Below are positions 1 through 9,555 of a stretch of DNA of 64,000 bases, piece by piece. The notes under the pieces were generated by a model that ran no database searches, was not told the DNA's origin, and saw only the letters and a list, made by a program, of their open reading frames with translations. Source of the stretch: Zelonia costaricensis (lineage: Eukaryota > Euglenozoa > Kinetoplastea > Trypanosomatida > Trypanosomatidae); assembly GCA_030849075.1 (NCBI GenBank), contig JASAOO010003525.1, forward strand, positions 1 to 64,000, in the 5' to 3' direction. How positions within the stretch are numbered: position 1 is the stretch's first letter; every line of letters begins with the position of its first letter. The position numbers and the translations under genes are program-made.

Positions 1-707
1 ATGCCAAGTACGAGCAGAACTGCGGGCCGCGCGAGCTGCTGGGGCAGCCGGTGTGCGAAGCGCGCTCCGGCGGCATCCACGAGACGCAGTCGCTGCTGGG
101 AGAGCGCATGATTGGCAAGTCTGCCGCCTTCGCCGAGTACCTGACGCCGCTGCTGGTGCAGCACTTCGGCGCGCAGCCGGGGCTGACGGTGGAGAATGTG
201 CGCAAGATCAACCAGCTGGTGAAGCCGAGCTATATCCGAACGCTGGCGGACGAGGTCGGCTACCTCTTGCACGTGATCCTGCGCTGCGAGATCGAGCGTG
301 ACCTGATCGACGGGCGCCTGGAGGCTGCGGATGTGCCGCGCGTGTGGAACGACAAGATGAAGGAGTACATGGGCCTGGAGACGCTGGGGCACGACGACAT
401 TGGGTGTCTGCAGGACATCCACTGGGCCGCTGGCGGGTGGGCCGGCTTCCCGGCCTACTCGATTGGCGCGATCGGCGCGGCGCAGCTGATGGCCACGATC
501 CGGCAGCAGCTGGGCAACGACGTCGTGACGCAGTGCATCCGGGCGGGCTGCCTTGACCCGATTCTTGCGAAGCAGAAGGAGATGATCTGGGACCAGGGCT
601 GCCTGTATGAGACGGAGGACCTGCTGATCAAGGCAACCGGCGAGCCCCTGAGCGCGCGCCACCTGCGCGAGCACCTCGAGCGCCGCTACCTGCGCAACGA
701 GGACTGA
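1..707 (+). CDS. M32 metallocarboxypeptidase, 3' part (5' end outside window)
   Basis: This is the C-terminal part of a carboxypeptidase Taq (family M32) zinc enzyme, which removes single C-terminal residues from peptides, probably in the cytosol. The reading frame is open from the first full codon at position 3, so the gene begins upstream; the stop is TGA at 705-707. The HEXXH helix lies just outside the window. The downstream third-ligand motif is present as HETQS (Glu codon at 81-83). The C-terminus (WDQGCLYETEDL, ERRYLRNED) is nearly identical to the next gene. By eye the two proteins are about 60% identical over the shared 234 residues, and their 3' flanks look unrelated, so the duplication is not recent. 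T. cruzi also has two M32 enzymes with different substrate preference, so divergence of function is plausible but not shown here. Confidence 0.93.
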   Translation, partial: AKYEQNCGPRELLGQPVCEARSGGIHETQSLLGERMIGKSAAFAEYLTPLLVQHFGAQPGLTVENVRKINQLVKPSYIRTLADEVGYLLHVILRCEIERDLIDGRLEAADVPRVWNDKMKEYMGLETLGHDDIGCLQDIHWAAGGWAGFPAYSIGAIGAAQLMATIRQQLGNDVVTQCIRAGCLDPILAKQKEMIWDQGCLYETEDLLIKATGEPLSARHLREHLERRYLRNED

Positions 708-1752
708 GCGCCCGCTGCCGCCCACGGCCCAGCCGCCTCTCGTGGTGCTTTGCCTCCGTGATGGCTGCGCGTGATGGTGCTTGTTTCGCCCCTAGTTCGA
801 GTCACTAGTCAAGCCGACTGTTGTGCCCCCTCCCCCCTCGTGCTTGCCTGATGGTTTTCTTTATCTGGCTCCGACTTGATGCCCTCCGGCAGTCGAGAGT
901 GCCATTCATGCTTCCTGTGCTGCTCCACACATTCTTTTTTTTTTCTCTCGTCCGCACGAGTGCAATTCGAATGCGGCTCACTGCAGCGGTTGCGGCTGCA
1001 CCGTGCGGTACGAGGTGACGAGAGCCGCCCCTGCAACGGTGCCTCGGCGTTACACTTCTCCTTTCTTAACGTGTGCAGGCGGCGGCAGCGGCGGCGGCAA
1101 CCCGTGGTACCCACCGGCCATGCGCCCGCAGGCACACGCGCCGGTGTGTCTGGGCCGTTCTGTGCCTCTCCCCTCCAGCATGCAGTCCCTACAGCACGCA
1201 CGCACTTCCGTGGGTGCGTCAACCAAACCTCCGCCCCACCCCTCGTCCCTCCCTCCCTCCCCCTCCCCCGGAACCTGTGCGTGGTCAACGCGTCGGAGAA
1301 AGAAGAACAGGCGGGGCTGCTCTCAAGGTTCTCCCGCCGCCAGGTGTGCAGACTTGCGCGCGGAAAAGGCGGCTCCTTAACTTCGTCTCCTCGGCGCCGA
1401 CAGCAGCGTTGCCAGACTGTGGGCGGTGTGGCTGTTTGCGCCCGGCTCGTACCCACACTTGTGCGCTGCTCTTCCCTCCGCCCTGCACACACACTCTCTC
1501 TCGGTCCTCCTCCCACGCCCCACCTCCTCCACCGGCCCTCTCGCCACTCCCTGCCACAGATCTTCCTTCTCGCTCACCTCAGCTCGCTATCAGCCACCCT
1601 TCGCCCTCTATTGTGCGTCGGCATAGGACTTACACGCTTAGCAAGTTGCCCGCCCCTCCGCTCCCTCACGACGCTCCCTGCGCGGCTGCCACGTTCACCA
1701 CACTCCCCAACCCACTCTCGCCCGTCCCGTGCCAGGCCGGCTGGAAAGTGCG
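708..1752. other. intergenic region between the two carboxypeptidase genes
   Basis: This is non-coding sequence of about 1 kb. It holds a run of ten T at 935-944 and a long pyrimidine-rich stretch from about 1490 to 1557. That stretch leads into AG at 1558-1559 and a second AG at 1581-1582, the likely trans-splice acceptors for the next gene. No ATG lies between these sites and the start at 1753. No other feature was recognised. Confidence 0.7.
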
Positions 1753-3264
1753 ATGGACGCCTACACGGAGCTGGAGGCACTCTTCAAGAAGCTGTACAAC
1801 CTGCAGCATCTTGTGTCGCTGGGCTTCTGGGATGGCCGCACGATGATGCCGCCCAAGGGTGCGGCGGCGCGCGGCGAGGCCATGGCAGAGCTGCAGACCC
1901 ACATGCACCAACTCCTCGTCGCCAAGCGCACGCGCGAGCTGCTTGACGCCGCCAAGGCTGAGAGCAGCAAGCTCTCCGCCACGCAGCAGGCGAACCTGCG
2001 GGAGATGGAGGTGCGCTATGTGCGGTCCGCAGCGGTGCCGGACGCGTTCGTGATGCGCAAGGTGCGCACTGTGGCGGCGTCGCGGGCGGCCTGGCCGGCG
2101 TGCAAGGCTGCGAACAACTTCGCTGCTTTCTTACCGCACTTGCAGCGGAACGTCGAGGTGGCGCGGGAAGAGGCACGCTACCGCGCTGCCGCGACGGGGG
2201 AGGGTCTGTACGAGTCCCTCTTCCACATGTTCGAGCCCGGCATGTCGATGGATACCCTCAACGGCGCCTTCGATGACGTCAAGTCGTGGCTGCCGGCGCT
2301 GTACAAGGAGGTGCTCGAGAACCGTAAGGACTCGCAGGCCTCCATCGTGCGGCCGCACACACCCATCCCCCTGGCGGCGCAGCGCGCGTTGGGCGAGCAC
2401 TTCATGAAGGTCTGGGGCTTCGACTTCGACGCGGGCCGCCTCGACGCCTCGGTGCACCCCTTCACGGGAATGGTGAAGGAGGACGTGCGCATCACCTTCA
2501 ACTACAACGACGACAACTACAAGAAGTGCCTCTTCGCCACGATCCATGAGACGGGGCACGCCAAGTACGAGTCCAACTGCGGGCCGATGGAAATGCGCGG
2601 CCAGCCCGTGTGCGAGGCCCGCTCCATGACCATCCACGAGAGCCAGTCGCGCTTCGCCGAGGTGATCATCGGCTGCTCCGCCGCCTTCGCCGCGCACCTG
2701 ACGCCGTTCCTGCAGCAGTACCTCGGCGATCAGCCGGCCTTCACGGAGGAGAATGTGCGCAGGATCAACCAGGAGGTGACGCGCGGCCATGTGCGCGTCA
2801 AGGCAGACGAGGTGAGCTACGCACTGCACATTTTGCTGCGTTACGAGATCGAGCGCGACCTCGTTGAAGGAAACTTGGAGGCTGCCGATGTGCCACGCGT
2901 GTGGAATGAGAAGATGAAGGAGTACATGGGCTTGGAGACGGAGGGGCGCGACGACATCGGGTGTCTGCAGGACATCCACTGGGCACAGGCCAACTTCGGC
3001 TACTTCCCGACGTACTCGCTGGGCTCGATGTTCGCTGCGCAGCTGATGGCAAGCATCAAGAAGGAGATTGGCGAGGACACGGTGCGATCGTGCATCCGCA
3101 GTGGCGAGATGGAGCCGATCTTTGCGAAGCAGAAGGAGAAGATCTGGGACCAGGGCTGCCTGTATGAGACGGAGGACCTCATGGTCAAGGCAACGGGGGA
3201 GCGGCTGAACACCAAGTACTTCCGCGAGTACCTCGAGCGCCGCTACCTGCGCAACGAGGACTGA
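1753..3264 (+). CDS. M32 (carboxypeptidase Taq) metallocarboxypeptidase
   Basis: This is a complete 503-residue zinc carboxypeptidase, the usual length for family M32. The catalytic signature is intact. HPF is at residues 235-237 and DVRIT (the family DxRxT motif) at 244-248. The zinc-binding HETGH is at 265-269 and HESQS at 295-299, whose Glu is the expected third metal ligand. The role is release of C-terminal amino acids from peptides, probably cytosolic because there is no signal peptide. The start was placed at ATG 1753; the open frame extends to a GTG at 1729, but that lies in a run of UTR-like sequence. It is the second member of a tandem pair. It differs from the first copy around the third zinc ligand (SRFAEVIIG against SLLGERMIG), a region near the active site. 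Confidence 0.97.
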   Translation: MDAYTELEALFKKLYNLQHLVSLGFWDGRTMMPPKGAAARGEAMAELQTHMHQLLVAKRTRELLDAAKAESSKLSATQQANLREMEVRYVRSAAVPDAFVMRKVRTVAASRAAWPACKAANNFAAFLPHLQRNVEVAREEARYRAAATGEGLYESLFHMFEPGMSMDTLNGAFDDVKSWLPALYKEVLENRKDSQASIVRPHTPIPLAAQRALGEHFMKVWGFDFDAGRLDASVHPFTGMVKEDVRITFNYNDDNYKKCLFATIHETGHAKYESNCGPMEMRGQPVCEARSMTIHESQSRFAEVIIGCSAAFAAHLTPFLQQYLGDQPAFTEENVRRINQEVTRGHVRVKADEVSYALHILLRYEIERDLVEGNLEAADVPRVWNEKMKEYMGLETEGRDDIGCLQDIHWAQANFGYFPTYSLGSMFAAQLMASIKKEIGEDTVRSCIRSGEMEPIFAKQKEKIWDQGCLYETEDLMVKATGERLNTKYFREYLERRYLRNED

Positions 3265-4418
3265 GCGGGAAGAAGTGTGCTGCGAAGCAGGTTTCAACGC
3301 CGTCCGCACGGTGCCGCCCCAGTCAAACCCCTCCCTCTCCCCCTCCTCCTACCACCTATTCCGTCCTCGCTCTGCCGCTCGCGTCGTCCGCGTCGGCGCC
3401 ACTCACCGGTACAGCAGCGGTGGTCAACTCGGCGACTGCAGTGGAAGTGAATCGTGCAGTTTCTTTTTGTGTAATGAGCGGAGGCAGTAGGAGGGTGGGC
3501 GCCGTGCCCGGCGAGCCCGGTCGTTCTCTTTCTGACTGCATGCGTCGCCACGTGTCTCTGGGTCTGTGTGTGTGTGTGCTTGCTTGTTGGTATATGCTTC
3601 TTTCTTGATACTGCACGAACGCTGCGGAGACGAGGCATGCCATCCCCCCCCCTGTTGTACAAAACTGGGCCTTGTCTCCCCCCTCCCCACCCCGCCTTCT
3701 TCTCACTCTCTCCCCTCCACCCGATCGCACCACCTTCGCAGACGGCACGGACGTCAGTGTGTCCACGTTTGCTTGCATGGTCTTCTCGTTCTCCGCTTCC
3801 ACTCCTCTCTTCTATTGTCTCCTGTCTTGCTGACGTGCGCGCTACGTCGCCCGCTCTCTTCGCCTCCTCACGCGCGCCGTGCCTTTTCGGGCCGTGTTAG
3901 TGCCCCCGTTCTCTTCTCGCCCTCCTTTCCCGTCCGTTCAACTCTACAGAGCCCAACCTCACTCGCCTGTGCTGTCGAATTCGTGCAGGGACACGGCGCA
4001 GCACCTCATACGCGACCGTCGGCACATGACTGACCGCGCAGACGAGCGGTCTCGCTGCAATACGCTACCCTGTACCCCCCCCACCTTCTCCCTTTCTCAC
4101 GCGGCGGCCAGTCACTGCAGCGCGTGTGAGAGCCTTCGAGTCGTGTACTCGTCCTCCCTCCTCGCCGCAGATCACCTCCACACGCGCAATGCACACTCCA
4201 CGAGCGAGAGGCCGCGTTGATCGCTCCTCACGTTGCTGCACCCCCTCAACTCTCGTCCCCCCCCTCCCTGTCCTCCACTCTGCGCTGTCCGGCCCACCGC
4301 AGTCTCACCACACGCTCTCCACAAGCCCTCACTCCCCCTCCTACCCGCCCTTCTCGCCCCACTCCCCCCCCCCCCGTGCCACCCGTCCCACAACCTCCCC
4401 CTACCCCTTCCTACAACA
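3265..4418. other. intergenic region with trans-splice signals
   Basis: This is non-coding and low in complexity. It contains a short (GT)n tract near 3567-3580, long C/T-rich stretches and poly-C runs. The best acceptor for the next gene is the pyrimidine run 4245-4300 followed by AG at 4301-4302. No ATG lies between it and position 4419. The second half of the interval is almost free of purine runs. Confidence 0.65.
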
Positions 4419-5018
4419 ATGACGGACATCGACATCAAGACCTACAGCGACGACGCCTCCCTCGGCAAGCAGGCGCCGGCGATCGACTCGACGCGCCCGA
4501 TCAAGGGCGAGAAGATCGCCATCGAGTCGGGCAAGGTGTACGTGCTGTACTTCTTCAACACCTTTTACCGCGGCGCCGACGTGTGCAACGACGAGTTCAC
4601 CACGCTGGCGGAGGAGATGGCGGACAAGGTGGAGTTCATCGCGATCAGCACCGACGCCGATATCGCCAAGACGGAGAAGTACCTGGGTAAGGAGATCATC
4701 GACGAGAACACGAAGAAGCAGCTGCGCCTGGCCCCGGCCCACATCATCTACGACGAGGGCAAGGCCGTGAGCAAGAGCTACGCCGATGTGTCCAACCTCT
4801 CTGTGATGTCGTGCCCGATGGCCTTCGTCGTCAAGGACGGCAACATCGCGTGGCGCCAGCAGTTCCTGCAGACGCACACCGTCAACCAGTCCAACTTCCG
4901 CGCCCAGCTGAACCACGTGCTGGCCAGCGAGGAGCTCGAGTCGAACGGCCCGCGCCCGAAGGTGGAGGTCGAGGAGGAGGAGGCCGAGGGCATGGACGGC
5001 GAGATGTCGCTCTTCTAA
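4419..5018 (+). CDS. Peroxiredoxin-like (AhpC/TSA-type) thioredoxin-fold protein
   Basis: The protein has 199 residues. The core follows the thioredoxin/peroxiredoxin pattern: a strand VYVLYFFNT at about 40-48, then a Cys at 56 where the peroxidatic Cys of AhpC/TSA proteins sits, then a helix with EEMADKVEFIAIS. A Cys-Pro pair (SCP, residues 131-133) sits at the cis-proline position. The classical PxxxTxxC motif is degenerate: the Pro and Thr positions read Phe49 and Ala53. The C-terminus is a short acidic tail (EVEEEEAEGMDGEMSLF). It could be a tryparedoxin-dependent peroxidase, but loss of the Pro and Thr makes a different thiol role possible. No targeting signal is evident. ATG 4419 is the first ATG after the candidate splice acceptor at 4301. 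Confidence 0.75.
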   Translation: MTDIDIKTYSDDASLGKQAPAIDSTRPIKGEKIAIESGKVYVLYFFNTFYRGADVCNDEFTTLAEEMADKVEFIAISTDADIAKTEKYLGKEIIDENTKKQLRLAPAHIIYDEGKAVSKSYADVSNLSVMSCPMAFVVKDGNIAWRQQFLQTHTVNQSNFRAQLNHVLASEELESNGPRPKVEVEEEEAEGMDGEMSLF

Positions 5019-6557
5019 GCCCGCGTGTCCTGCCGTGCGCCACCGAGCCGTGGCCCCCTCCCTTCCCCCCCCCCCTAGCCTCAATGGCGGGCAACTGGGT
5101 GGGCGAGGCGGTGCGAGGGGGGCCGGCAGGTGGGTGGCTTCATAACGACGCTCCTTGTGCTTTGTAAAACGGGAAAAGAGAAGGCGCCAAACCGTGCGGA
5201 GATGCGACGTCAGTCGGGGAGGGCATCAACGACGGCAGAGACGGCGCGGAGAGGCGGAGTAGACGGCGGCGGCGGAAGGGGGCGGCGGAGAGCGCGGCGG
5301 TGGCCCACGCGCGCGCCGACCGGGTGTTGCTGCGTTTCCTTTTCCTTTACGCAAGTCCCGCGCACACGCGCAGGTGCACACGCGTGCATACGTGCTCACC
5401 CGCCGTGCGCGCGCTTTCTCCGCCCGTGGTCGCATGCTGCTATGGACGGAGAGGGGTGGGACGATGCCTCGACCCGCACTCCCCCAGAGCTCCTGCCTTG
5501 CTCTCCCTCCTTCCCCTCCCCGCCCCCCCCCCCCTCCCTGCCAACACGGCACTTATAAATTGTGCAGAGGGCAACAATGCAAGAGAAAAAAAGGAAGGGA
5601 AAGCGAGCCGTCTCACGCCCCGCCAAAGTCGCGTCTTTTAAGTCGTTTACTTTTGTTCTGTTTTTCCAGCGCCTACCCCCCCCTCCCTCCGCTTTGTGTG
5701 CCGGTGTGAGTGTGTCCGATTTCGCGTGCGGGTACTGCATTGATGCAGGCGCACTCCACGGAGGGCGGCCACGTCGGCGACACGTGCGTATGTGTCTGTG
5801 TCTGTGTGGGTGTGTGTATGCAGAAGTGAGAATCGCGGACAGGAACACGGAAGGTGCGGCACGTGAAGGGCGTTGCGAGATGTGAAGAGTGAAGAGCGCA
5901 CGAATCTTCTCCTGCTTCTCTTTCTCGCTCGCTCGCTCACGTGTGCACCGTCAATACCGTGTCGCGCGTGCGGTCCGTGGCTACACACTCTCGCACTCAC
6001 TCACACACACACACACACACCGAGACGCACGCACAGGCGTGATTAGGTGAACGAAGGGGACAAGAAGTCGAAATTCCCGGTGTGTAGCTCGCGGCGGCGT
6101 GCGTGGCAGCATCTCAGTACGTTGGGATGCTTAACAAGACGAGCAGCGGTGTGCACTCTTCCAGTCGCATTCCTCGTCCTGTCCGCACGCCGTCTGCGCG
6201 AGTCCAAGGAGGCTGCGAGATCAGCGGCGTGCACGTGTCCGCCTCCTTCTCGACGTTTGCAAGATGGAAGCCGCTGCAGCTGCGGCGGTGCCCGTGTCTC
6301 GTGAGCGATGCCGTCGCAAGACGCCCTGCACGCGGTGTCTGCACCGCCTCCGTGGAGTCCGACACTGTTGTGTCCACCCCTCCCTCTCTCCCTCCCCTTG
6401 CGTACTTGCGCCCCCCCCCCTTCCCTTCACCCACCCACCGCTTACACGCGCAACAACGGGCAGTACCTGCCACACAAGCACACCCGGTTCTTTCACCGAG
6501 TTCCTCGCAGCACCACTGATCTTCCCGGACTCCTCGACCGCGTTAGACCACAGCGAC
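5019..6557. other. intergenic region
   Basis: About 1.5 kb of non-coding sequence. It has a C-rich run at 5517-5535, an A-rich patch at 5580-5600 and a (CA)n tract at 6002-6020. The pyrimidine-rich block 6360-6440 ends at AG 6462-6463, the probable trans-splice site for the gene at 6558. No ATG lies between that AG and 6558. No RNA gene was recognised. Confidence 0.6.
6002..6020. repeat. (CA)n dinucleotide tract
   Basis: Uninterrupted CA dinucleotides on the + strand, in the leader side of the interval before the BBIP1-like gene. Confidence 0.95.
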
Positions 6558-7175
6558 ATGGCGGCTCCGGCACCGGCCGGTGATACGGCGGAGGCCACCA
6601 CCGCAATTCTCCCAGAGCGCGGTCTGGTCTTCTCGGAGATCAAGCCGCTGCAGCTGCAGCTCTGCAAGCCCAAGCTGCTGCCCATCAAGTCCTACTCGCT
6701 CGAGCGTCTGGAAAAGATGGAGAAAAAGATTGCACAGGACGCGAAGGAGAAGCGTGGCCAAGACCGGGCGCAGCGGCAAGCTGCCGTCGGCTGGACTTCG
6801 CCCGACCTCCTCGCCCCAGCCCCGGTGCCCAAACCGGCCGTGCCCAAGGCGCCGGTCTTAGCCGGGCGGAGCGACAGCAACGCGTCCCCTGCCCCCACAG
6901 CCCCCGCGACAATGCTGCAGACCGGCGCGCAGGTCCCGGCACTGCCCGCTGCAGCGTCTGCGACTGCGGGCGGCACGCCATCCTCGTCGCGTCTGACGGT
7001 GGCCTCGCCCGAGACGCTGAGCTCGCCGCCGGCACACACCGACGAGGACGCGGGGGCCGATGCGCCGATGAGTGCGCCGGAGCGAAGCTCCCCTCTCTCC
7101 TCCGGAACGGCCGTCTCCTCCTCGTCCTCGTCGTCCGCCGTCCGGTCCTCGTCGCCGGGGGCCTACTCGCCCTAG
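6558..7175 (+). CDS. BBIP1: BBSome subunit BBIP1/BBIP10-like protein
   Basis: The protein has 205 residues. Residues about 18-70 carry the signature of the tiny BBSome subunit BBIP1 (BBS18). A LPERGLVFSE segment is followed by LCKPKLLPIKSYSLERLEKME and a charged helix. Animal BBIP1 proteins share the pattern LPxxG...LCKPKLLPLKS.TLEKLEKM, as I recall the family. The BBSome is an octameric coat that moves membrane proteins in and out of cilia, here the flagellum. The rest of the protein, from about residue 78, is a Pro/Ala/Ser-rich, probably disordered tail ending in poly-Ser, so it is over twice the usual family length. The start was set at ATG 6558, just after the splice acceptor at 6462. The open frame runs back to ATG 6264, but that part reads as translated UTR. 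Confidence 0.8.
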   Translation: MAAPAPAGDTAEATTAILPERGLVFSEIKPLQLQLCKPKLLPIKSYSLERLEKMEKKIAQDAKEKRGQDRAQRQAAVGWTSPDLLAPAPVPKPAVPKAPVLAGRSDSNASPAPTAPATMLQTGAQVPALPAAASATAGGTPSSSRLTVASPETLSSPPAHTDEDAGADAPMSAPERSSPLSSGTAVSSSSSSSAVRSSSPGAYSP

Positions 7176-8909
7176 AAGATGTGACGCACGCAGCCACGCA
7201 GTGCGCCACCGCGCGCTGGAGGCGCCCGCCTGCGTGCCGGTGCCAAGCCCAGAAGGACAAGGGAAACCGTCAACAGCGGCACCACACGTGCCGCAGCGGG
7301 TGCTGGAAACATGAAAACAGAGCCGCACCCGCGTATCGCCTGTCCGCTGCGGCGGCAGCGCAGTCCCTTGGAGCGGTGTGCGTCGCCCCCCCCCCCCCCT
7401 CCCTCCTCCCCCAGACCATCCGCGAGGGGCCTTGCCTCGGCTGAGCGCGCTGCAGACATACGAGTGACTTCTGTGCTCCGAATGCCTCCGCCGGCAGCAT
7501 CGACTCTCTTGTGCTGCCCTTAATGCTGTGCCTTACCTTCTTCCCCTCCCACCCCGCCCTACCGACAAACTCATACATACACGCATTCAGTGCATAATCA
7601 GCCTCACGCCCGCTGCTACCGTCCTCCGCTCACCCCCACCGCATCTGCGCCACCACGCCCGTGAGTCCTCTTCCTCTCCCCACCGCCTCGACCACCCCCC
7701 CCACCCCACCGGCCTCCTACGCCTCTCCACTCCTCGCATTGTGTGGTTTTTGTGCTACCACCTACTCCATCACACCCATCCCCCTCATCCATTCTCTTCA
7801 CCTTTCTCCTCTCCACCACCTCGAAGCGCTTGGGCGTGTTTGCATCCCCTTCTTCTCTCTTCCTTCTCCTCCTCCCTCTTCATTGACAAGACCCAGTGTG
7901 TGGTCAGGCTGCGTGCGCTTCATCGCCTTCACCTCCCCATCCTCCGTGACACCACGCGGGGACAGCGCGGCTGGGCTCGCCATTGCATGTGGCGTGCACG
8001 CCAGCACCTACGTCACGAAGCGTTCCGCAGTCTTTCCAGTGCAGACCGCATTTGAGCGCTCTACTCAGCGATTCCCGCGATATTCCTTTCTGGCGGCAGC
8101 CTGCGTGTTGCGCGCGGAGTGCCGTCAACCCCAAATCCACCCACCCACGCGACCACGCACCGGGGCGGCGCTTTGTGTGAGCACCGTCGCCCTTCTCGCC
8201 AGCACCGCTGCTGCTGCCTTTTTCTTGTTCTTGCTCGATCACAATTCAGAGAGCCCTTAGCAGAGCCTCTGGGCAGTCCAACACCCCCCCCCACCCCTTC
8301 CCCAGCACCCCACCCCCCTTGCTTCGCGCACGCACACGCCCACCCTCCCCTCACCCCTTCCTTCACGTGCGACTACCTCGCTTCCCCGTGCTTACAGCAA
8401 CATCAGCCCTCGACGTCTCGCTTGACTGATCCGCTTCTTCTTCTCTGTGCGTGTGGGTGCCCTGTCCCCCCTCCCTCCTCCCCCCCCCTCTGCTCCCACT
8501 CGCGTGTTCCCGTGACTTATCCACACGTGCGTGTGCTTCTGCGCAACTGCGCCTGGAGTCTTCGCCCTCCTCCCCTTCTCGCAGCACCCCGCTCTTTCGC
8601 ATTGCCTTCGCTCAATCGGTTTACGTCCGTCCTCCTCCCTCCACACCTCGCGCTGCGCCATCGCCCCTGCCTCTCTCGCCCCGTGCTGCCGACAAGGACG
8701 CGTTAGGCGTTGGTGCTCCCGTCCCCCGCTCCATCCCTGCCATCCCCCGTCCCACTGCATACGTGTTGACTGCGCGCCCTCGCCCACTTCCTCCGCCTCC
8801 ACCATTGGTTTCCTTCACCTCCTTTCCTTTCCCTATAAAGCGACCGCTCCCCGGCAGCAGCCCTGTGAGCAGCCGCGTATCACCATCTTTCAGTGCGTGT
8901 CTGTCTTAC

Positions 8910-8932
8910 TGTGTGTGTGTGTGTGTGTGTGT
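8910..8932. repeat. (GT)n dinucleotide tract
   Basis: About 11 uninterrupted GT units on the + strand within the long interval before the KH-domain gene. Confidence 0.95.
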
Positions 8933-9429
8933 TCTTGCCGCTGTAGAGCCTGCTCTTCTCTCATCCCCGCGCTTCTCGCCCACGGCGCCGCCCTGGCGGA
9001 GCTCCCACAGGATCGACTCGGGGGGGAAGTACAGAGCCAAGGCACGCAGGCGAAGAACGCGCGTGTGCCCCATCACGCCCCCGCCATCGAGGAGGCCGCA
9101 TCGCGCGACTCCCCACTGCGCGCTTTCTCATTGTTTGTCTTTTCGCCCTGCTCTGGTTTCGCTATACGTGCCGGTCGGGGTGTGCCATCCCTCCGCGAGG
9201 AGTGCAGCGCGATTAGGGCTCGTGTCGATCCCTGTGATCTTCCTTGGAAGGTGACCCGCTCGCATCCCTTCCTACTCCGCTCTTAGTGCGCTGAGGTCTC
9301 CCTGTGACCGGCTCTGTCGCGTGCAGCTGCAACCCGAAGGTGGTGAGGCGAGCGCGCGGCACCACTTAGCAATATCGGCTGCTCTCTGTGTTTGCCCATC
9401 CATTGTTGTCTTCGTTTTGTTCATCTCAG

Positions 9430-9472
9430 TGTGTGCGTGAGTGTGCGTGTGTGTGTGTGCGTGTGTGTATGT
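9430..9472. repeat. GT/GC-rich dinucleotide tract in a probable 5' UTR
   Basis: Interrupted GT units lie directly after the candidate splice acceptor at 9428-9429, so the tract would lie in the leader of the KH-domain mRNA. It is one of two GT tracts, rather than CA tracts, found close upstream of a start codon. Confidence 0.85.
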
Positions 9473-9555
9473 GTTTCTTCGAATCTGCCTTCCCTCATCT
9501 CTCCGCCCCCTCCCCGCGTCCGGCCGTGCTCGCACTGTCTCCTGCGACACGCGCA

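Larger units (their letters stand above)
7176..9555. other. 2.4 kb intergenic region
   Basis: Long non-coding sequence, strongly C/T-rich on the + strand, with C runs near 7387-7400 and 8283-8290. It holds a (GT)n tract at 8910-8932 and a GT/GC tract at 9430-9472. The best acceptor for the next gene is the T-rich run 9380-9427 followed by AG at 9428-9429. Open frames in the interval are low-complexity and have no family resemblance, so none is called. Confidence 0.6.

Noticed and set aside
790..812. tRNA T-arm-like hairpin (CTAGT TCGAGTC ACTAG)
   Set aside because: The five-base stem and seven-base loop are right in size, but the loop is out of register with TTCRANY and no acceptor, D or anticodon arms can be drawn around it.
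2131..3309. Long minus-strand open frame of 392 codons
   Set aside because: It lies antisense to the carboxypeptidase gene and its translation shows the Arg/His/Leu/Val bias of a GC-rich shadow frame. The same holds for other long minus-strand frames opposite real genes (for example 10138-11148, 26123-27094, 39573-41051, 57406-58434).
8451..9286. Two overlapping 250-267 codon frames in the 2.4 kb gap
   Set aside because: They are Ser/Pro/Cys/Arg-rich, run through the GT tract at 8910 and begin without a good splice acceptor; two overlapping frames of equal quality argue against either.
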